This document shows positions 61,501 to 64,000 of a DNA stretch of 64,000 bases, piece by piece. The first letter of the stretch is position 1. Each line of letters begins with the position of its first letter. Below the pieces are notes generated by a model, which made no database searches, was not told where the DNA came from, and saw only the letters and a program-made list of their open reading frames with translations. The stretch lies in assembly GCF_003054025.1 (NCBI RefSeq), contig NZ_QBKG01000006.1, forward strand, positions 1 through 64,000, read 5' to 3'. The translations under genes and the position numbers were made by a program. This stretch comes from Capnocytophaga leadbetteri (GTDB lineage Bacteria; Bacteroidota; Bacteroidia; Flavobacteriales; Flavobacteriaceae).

Positions 61501-62886
61501 TTCCTACCTATGGCACTCAGTCAAGGAGCAGGAGCAGAAGTACAACGCCCCTTAGCTACAGTGGTTATTGGGGGGTTAGTATCGGCTACCTTCCTCACCC
61601 TCTTCGTGCTTCCGTTGCTTTACATCGCTTTCAATAGTACCTTTTCTTGGCGCCGTCCTTCAGCTAAAGGACTGGTGATTATCGCTGTGCTCCTTAGCCC
61701 CATTGCCCTACAAGCACAAACCGTTTACAGCCTAACTGAAATAGAGCAAATAGCCCTCGAAAACAATGGGCTTATCAAGGCGGAACGACTCAAACTACAA
61801 GAGGCTACCGCCAAAGAGCGCACCGCCTGGGAGCTTCCCAAAACCGAACTTACAGGGCAGTTTGGCCAGTATAGCAGCCCCGAGAAAGATCTCTCGGTAG
61901 GTATATCCCAGTCTATTCCTTTCCCTACGGTATTCAGTGCGCGCAAAAAAAGCTACCTGGCAGAGACGCAACTACAACAAGGAAAAGTAAACCTTCAGGA
62001 AAATGAACTTAAGCAACAGGTGCGTACCCTATACCAACAATTGCAGTACTTAGCCTTCAAGCAGCAGCAACTCTTACAGCTCGATAGTCTTTTCAATGAT
62101 TTTATCCGTATTGCCCAGGTACGTTTTAAGGCAGGTGACACCAAGAAAATAGACATCAACACCGCACAGGTAAAAAAAGGAGAGATTACCCTCTTGCTAA
62201 AGCAAAACCAAGCCTTGGCACAGACGGCTTATCGCAACCTGCATAGCCTTATGCAAACCGAAGCGGACTTTACCATCGCCACCTCCACTGCATACGAACC
62301 TTTGTTGCTAAAAGAGACCTCTGCCCCCAGCCTCTCTCAGCACCCCTTAGTACAGCTAAGCTACCAAGAGGCTACCATCGCCCAGAATAATCAGCATTTG
62401 GAGCGTGCCCAAGCCCTACCCGATCTTACTTTGGGCTATACCAATCAGTCCCTCATCGGAATGCAAACCATCGGTGGAGTAGAATCCTACGCCGATAGAA
62501 GCCAGCGCTTTCACTTTGCCACCGTGGGGCTATCAATTCCGCTCTTTACCGCCACTCACACCAAAGTAAAAGCCTACGAATACCAAAGGCAAGCCGCCTT
62601 AGAGCAAGCTAAGCAAACAGAAAAACAGCTCAACACCCGATGGATCAATCTGTGGGAGAGCTACCAACTGAATTTGCAAAAGTATCAGTTTTACAAAGAC
62701 GAAGCCCTCCCTGAAGCACAGCGCATCGTAAAGGCCAACCAATTGGGCTACAGTGCCGGTGAAATAAGCTATGTAGAATACCTCTATACCCTACAGACAG
62801 CTGTAGATACTCGCTTGGCATTCCTTGAAAGTATAGAGGCGCTCAATCAAAAAGTAATAGAACTCCAATCCCTTTTAAATCAGTAA
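58555..62886 (+). CDS. CusA/CzcA-type heavy-metal efflux pump fused to a TolC-family outer-membrane factor
   Basis: A 1443-residue fusion. Residues 1-1035 are a complete heavy-metal RND pump: 12 membrane segments, the proton-relay motif DFGIIVDGSVIVVE (Asp399, Asp405, Glu412) in helix 4, and GGEFIPQLQEGDFVFE. Residues about 1036-1054 look like an intact signal peptide (VIIAVLLSPIALQA, then Q). The rest (1055-1443) is a TolC/CusC-type channel subunit (SLTEIEQIALENNGLIKAE, coiled-coil repeats, GYSAGEISYVEYLYTL). This is a common Bacteroidetes layout. It exports Cu(I)/Ag(I) or divalent cations; the metal is not determined. Followed 5 bp later by its adaptor gene. Confidence 0.92.
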   Translation: MLDKIILFSIKNKLFVGFMTLMLIFWGVWSATRLPIDAVPDITNNQVQIITSTPTLASQEVEQLVTFPIEQAIANIPGLEETRSISRFGLSVITAVFSEDMDIYFARQLVNEKLKEAQEQIPQGIGSPELSPVSTGLGEVYQYIIRPTEQSKNKYSAKDLRTMQDWIVARQLYGTKGIAEINSFGGELKQYEVVIDPDRLRAMGVSVSDIFTALEQNNQNTGGAYIDKRPNAYFIRGIGMARSLEDIGNIAVGKHTPPLFIKHVAEVRLGSALRYGALSYNGEVDAVGGVVMMLKGENSHEVVSRIKEKLPTIQQSLPEDVVIEPFLDRTDLVQRAIHTVEKNLLEGALIVIFILVLFLGNLRAGLIVATAIPLSLLFALGMMNLFGVSANLMSLGAIDFGIIVDGSVIVVEAVMHHLAIRKNHQRLTQAQMDEEVFHSASKIRSSAAFGEIIILMVYIPILTLVGVEGKMFRPMAQTVVFAILGALILSLTYIPAMSALLLPKTVSDKRSFAERMISWLYRHYQPLFVRSIRLRGWIIGSTVVLFVLAVGIFSRMGGEFIPQLQEGDFVFECILPPGTSLKQSLETSMQASRLIREFDEVKMVIGKTGSAEIPTDPMPLEASDIVIVLKSQDQWKSGRSYEELGDAIIERLKDIPGVFFEKSQPIQMRFNELMTGVRQDVTIKIFGENMDTLAHYAQRVSQLIQKTEGATAPQVEKVSGLPQINVTYDRVRLANYGLSVQEVNEVLSTAFAGKKAGVVFENERRFDLVVRLDSLHRTGIDDVQHMMVATENGQVPMSQLATIKYELGPAQVSREAGKRRIVIGFNVQGRDVQSVVSDIEQKLKGVKLPTGYYFTYGGQFENLQQATDRLLIAVPVALLLIFFLLYLAFHSIKQSLLIFSAIPMSAIGGVFALLLRGMPFSISAGIGFIALFGVAVLNGIVLIGTFNQLKKEGMTNLLHRVITGTEMRLRPVLMTAMVASLGFLPMALSQGAGAEVQRPLATVVIGGLVSATFLTLFVLPLLYIAFNSTFSWRRPSAKGLVIIAVLLSPIALQAQTVYSLTEIEQIALENNGLIKAERLKLQEATAKERTAWELPKTELTGQFGQYSSPEKDLSVGISQSIPFPTVFSARKKSYLAETQLQQGKVNLQENELKQQVRTLYQQLQYLAFKQQQLLQLDSLFNDFIRIAQVRFKAGDTKKIDINTAQVKKGEITLLLKQNQALAQTAYRNLHSLMQTEADFTIATSTAYEPLLLKETSAPSLSQHPLVQLSYQEATIAQNNQHLERAQALPDLTLGYTNQSLIGMQTIGGVESYADRSQRFHFATVGLSIPLFTATHTKVKAYEYQRQAALEQAKQTEKQLNTRWINLWESYQLNLQKYQFYKDEALPEAQRIVKANQLGYSAGEISYVEYLYTLQTAVDTRLAFLESIEALNQKVIELQSLLNQ

Positions 62887-62891
62887 CACAC

Positions 62892-64000
62892 ATGAAAAAA
62901 TACAGTATAAAAATCGCTTTTATCCTTATCTCACTCTTCACTTTATCCGCTTGTAATAATAACACCTCTACCACTGACCACCAGGAAGCGGAAGAAGAAC
63001 ACCACTACGAAGGAGGAAATACGACCACCCTGACCCAAACGCAAATCAAAACGGTAGACATTCGCCTGGGGCATATAGAACAAAAAGCCCTTACCGCTAC
63101 CCTGAAAGCCAATGGAGTACTGAGTGTGCCTGCCGATTATCAGGCAAAGGTATCGACCATATATACAGGGATTATCCAAAGTGTAAAGGTAGAAATAGGC
63201 ACCTATGTCCACAAAGGGCAGGTAATTGCCACCATATCCAATCCCGATTTTCTACAACAGCAACAGCGCTTGCTCACCGTAAATAGCCAAATCGAACTTG
63301 CCCAGCAAGAGCTTGACCGCCAGCAGATCCTCTACGAAGGGAATGCTGGTACTGGTAAGAACCTACAAGCCGCTACTACTCAGCTACGCACTCTCCGTAC
63401 CGAAAAAGCTTCGCTTGAAGAACAAATACGCCTAATGGGCTTAAACCCTCAAACACTCACCGATAAGGGAATGCAATCTACTTTGGCGATAGTGGCTCCT
63501 ATTAGTGGGAATATCAGTGCGGTATATACTAACAAAGGGGCTTATATAGATGCCTCCACCCCTATTGTGGAAATCATCGACAACAGTTCGCTACACCTGC
63601 ACTTGCAAGTGTATGAGCGTGACTTGCCTTACATTAAGGTAGGACAACAAGTGCACTTCAACCCTACCAATAACACCTCTCGCGAATATGATGCCCAAGT
63701 GTATAACATTGCGGCTTCGTTTGAAAACGAAAGCAAAAGCATCATTGTACATTGCCACGTAGAGGGTGACAAACAAGGGCTCATCAATGGAATGAATGTA
63801 ACAGGGGTTATCAGTCTTGACAAACAAACGACCCCTGCTGTACCTAACGAGGCTATCGTAGAGGATGCTGGTAAATCCTACATTTTTCTGGTAACCCAAA
63901 CTTCGGATAAAGAAACCTCTTTTGAGAAAGTGGAGGTAGTAAAAGGAGCTTCCGAAAGTGGGTATACTGCCATTGCCCCAGTAAAACCGATCGCCCCCGA
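62892..64000 (+). CDS. Efflux RND periplasmic adaptor (CusB/CzcB-like), partial at window end
   Basis: Runs off the right edge after 369 codons. The start MKKYSIKIAFILISLFTLSAC gives a lipoprotein (lipobox LSAC, Cys21). A His/acid-rich linker (HHYEGG), barrel-sandwich lipoyl half-motif (YTGIIQSVKVEIGTYVHKGQ), a helical hairpin (about 130-185) and the second lipoyl half (LAIVAPISGNISAVYTNKGA) follow. The beta-barrel (LHLQVYERDLPYIKVGQQ) and part of the membrane-proximal domain complete what is visible. It links the pump to the outer-membrane part encoded in the preceding fusion gene. The usual HH-rich C-terminal part, if any, lies beyond the window. Confidence 0.9.
   Translation, partial: MKKYSIKIAFILISLFTLSACNNNTSTTDHQEAEEEHHYEGGNTTTLTQTQIKTVDIRLGHIEQKALTATLKANGVLSVPADYQAKVSTIYTGIIQSVKVEIGTYVHKGQVIATISNPDFLQQQQRLLTVNSQIELAQQELDRQQILYEGNAGTGKNLQAATTQLRTLRTEKASLEEQIRLMGLNPQTLTDKGMQSTLAIVAPISGNISAVYTNKGAYIDASTPIVEIIDNSSLHLHLQVYERDLPYIKVGQQVHFNPTNNTSREYDAQVYNIAASFENESKSIIVHCHVEGDKQGLINGMNVTGVISLDKQTTPAVPNEAIVEDAGKSYIFLVTQTSDKETSFEKVEVVKGASESGYTAIAPVKPIAP

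Overview
The window looks like chromosomal DNA of a Flavobacteriaceae member, most likely Capnocytophaga. The supports are SusC/SusD outer-membrane pairs, flavobacterial promoters of the form TTTG-N19/20-TAnnTTTG in front of many genes, scarce Shine-Dalgarno signals, an adjacent gene pair that fits capnine-type sulfonolipid synthesis, and a sialic-acid catabolic locus of the Bacteroidetes NanA / AGE-epimerase / NanT type. The genus is inferred, not proven. No rRNA, tRNA, CRISPR array, prophage or insertion sequence was recognised.

Layout. 0-4 kb (minus): an Ig-like-domain secreted protein that may be cut short, then an S41 lipoprotein peptidase followed by a PaaE-like flavin/2Fe-2S reductase. 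4.3-10 kb (plus): mutL, a rhomboid protease, a carboxypeptidase-regulatory-like protein, a RelE/ParE-type toxin-antitoxin pair and a phosphohexomutase, ending in a double hairpin terminator. 10-28.4 kb (minus): two consecutive carbohydrate-use units. The upstream unit is susC-susD plus two tandem paralogous beta-propeller proteins. The downstream unit, with its own promoter, is AGE epimerase-nanM-nanT-nanA-susC-susD. Together they should bind a sialylated or related glycan at the surface, import it, epimerise free Neu5Ac, carry it across the inner membrane and split it to ManNAc and pyruvate, with ManNAc converted to GlcNAc. An unusual family of 7-bp-based palindromic repeats lies at the gene ends of this region.

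28.7-30.2 kb (minus): pabB-pabC for p-aminobenzoate. 30.4-32.2 kb: lepA. 32.3-35.2 kb: an AT-rich patch of four orphan genes, including a PLD-like protein with an altered catalytic motif. 35.2-49 kb (plus): a small porin, a YfcC-type transporter, small membrane proteins, an AddB-like nuclease, metG, a Xer-type recombinase, hpf, an OmpA protein, a DUF4834 protein and a YfhO membrane protein, then a convergent mrr restriction gene with a 9-bp-periodic G-rich minisatellite just upstream of its promoter.

50-55 kb (plus): a cysteine-synthase-like PLP enzyme and an alpha-oxoamine-synthase-family enzyme (probable cysteate synthase and cysteate acyltransferase), then a dolichol-phosphate-mannose-synthase-like glycosyltransferase, diacylglycerol kinase and an EamA transporter. 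55.4-64 kb (plus): a DUF6268 barrel protein, a LytS/LytTR two-component pair and a heavy-metal efflux operon: a His/Cys-rich small protein, a CusA pump fused to a TolC-type protein, and an adaptor gene that runs off the right edge.
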